Assembly: GCA_958510825.1 (NCBI GenBank)
Contig: OY294046.1
Location: 72,983,808 to 73,047,807 of the forward strand
Length of the DNA stretch: 64,000 bases
Source of the DNA: Brachypterus glaber
Lineage: Eukaryota > Arthropoda > Insecta > Coleoptera > Kateretidae
Direction: 5' to 3'
Shown: piece after piece, positions 63,770 to 64,000 of the stretch
How positions within the stretch are numbered: position 1 is the stretch's first letter
Layout: each line of letters opens with the position of its first letter
The notes under the pieces: generated by a model
What the model was told of the DNA's origin: nothing
Databases searched by the model: none
What the model saw: only the letters and a program-made list of their open reading frames with translations
Made by a program: the position numbers and the translations under genes

Positions 63770-64000
63770 GGAATAAATTCAGTTATGACTCATCAACGTT
63801 GAAAATAAACACAGAAACATAGGCTTACGGAATAATTTTGCCGAATTATGAGGAAAATTTTTATAAAGGTCACTAAATCGAAACATTTGACGACTAATTT
63901 GTTACACACAACAATATTGAATATACATATTAACTATAAATATGTAAATATATCGGTGTTTTTCGAAGAAAATAAAAATGTAAATATTTAAAACCTCGCG
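63770..64000 (+). repeat. Repeat family H, copy 2 (runs off the window)
   Basis: 63770-63935 matches 39340-39500 (TTATGACTCATCAACGTTGA onward). 63970-64000 (AAATATTTAAAACCTCGCG) matches about 40625-40655. Comparison of the two shows that about 1.1 kb was added to copy 1 by other elements. Confidence 0.7.

Overview
The window looks like an intergenic or intronic stretch of an arthropod nuclear genome, most likely an insect. It is strongly AT-rich, has no compact prokaryote-style operons, contains a 200-base assembly gap (1486-1685), and is built mostly from nested transposable elements. I see no intact host gene. The best host-gene candidate is one possible internal exon on the minus strand at 36591-36698.

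Layout. 0-2 kb: a palindrome abutting a 5'-truncated Penelope-like retroelement with a GIY-YIG endonuclease, then the gap. 2-4.7 kb: two copies of a hairpin-ended family (B) head to head, one hit by a TA-inserting element. 5-8.5 kb: a 1.09-kb TIR element with a 5-bp duplication and a 1.0-kb TTA-flanked element containing a non-LTR fragment. 9-12.6 kb: hairpin-ended family A split by a TA-inserted element, then two non-LTR reverse-transcriptase fragments. 13-17 kb: a TA-flanked MITE and a tandemly duplicated hairpin block. 17-23.4 kb: hairpin-ended families I, C (three copies) and D, small TTA-flanked MITEs and a non-LTR fragment split by copy C3. 23.5-30.9 kb: foldback repeats, a TA element, an unclassified 993-bp TIR element, D copy 2 and the second 5-bp-TSD element. 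31-34 kb: short-motif palindromic block, repeat G and a fused double copy of A. 35-44 kb: four non-LTR fragments, including a 1.8-kb CR1/Jockey-like one inserted in hairpin-ended family E. 44-49 kb: D copy 3 with a different cargo, a double-hairpin element with a 20-bp duplication, and an internally tandem TA element. 50-64 kb: a minisatellite sandwich, further copies of A, B, G, T1 and T5, a TA element keeping the end of its transposase, and an 8-bp-TSD hAT-like element.

The most striking pattern is that at least five families with unrelated bodies (A, B, C, D, I; probably E and F) share one architecture: a 5' end starting with a run of T, usually a small hairpin soon after it, an AT-rich body, an inverted copy of the 5' end placed 100-150 bp inside the 3' end, a long hairpin of about 80-120 bp with a GC-rich apex, an ACTAGT or CTTGGT motif at the base of that hairpin, and a final AT-rich tag like AATATACTAT. 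This resembles the asymmetric ends of Helentron/Helitron2-type elements, but the large hairpin is unusual. The two long D copies carry different inserts between the same ends. One looks like a first exon, with a sequence I associate with insect tyrosine-recombinase-like proteins; the other looks like a last exon with a poly(A) signal. Both could be deletion products of one gene-carrying parent.

Nothing here suggests genes working together as a pathway; the relationships are those of insertion, nesting and deletion. All family names (A-I, T1-T6) are local labels. Repeat boundaries were read by eye and may be off by a few bases.
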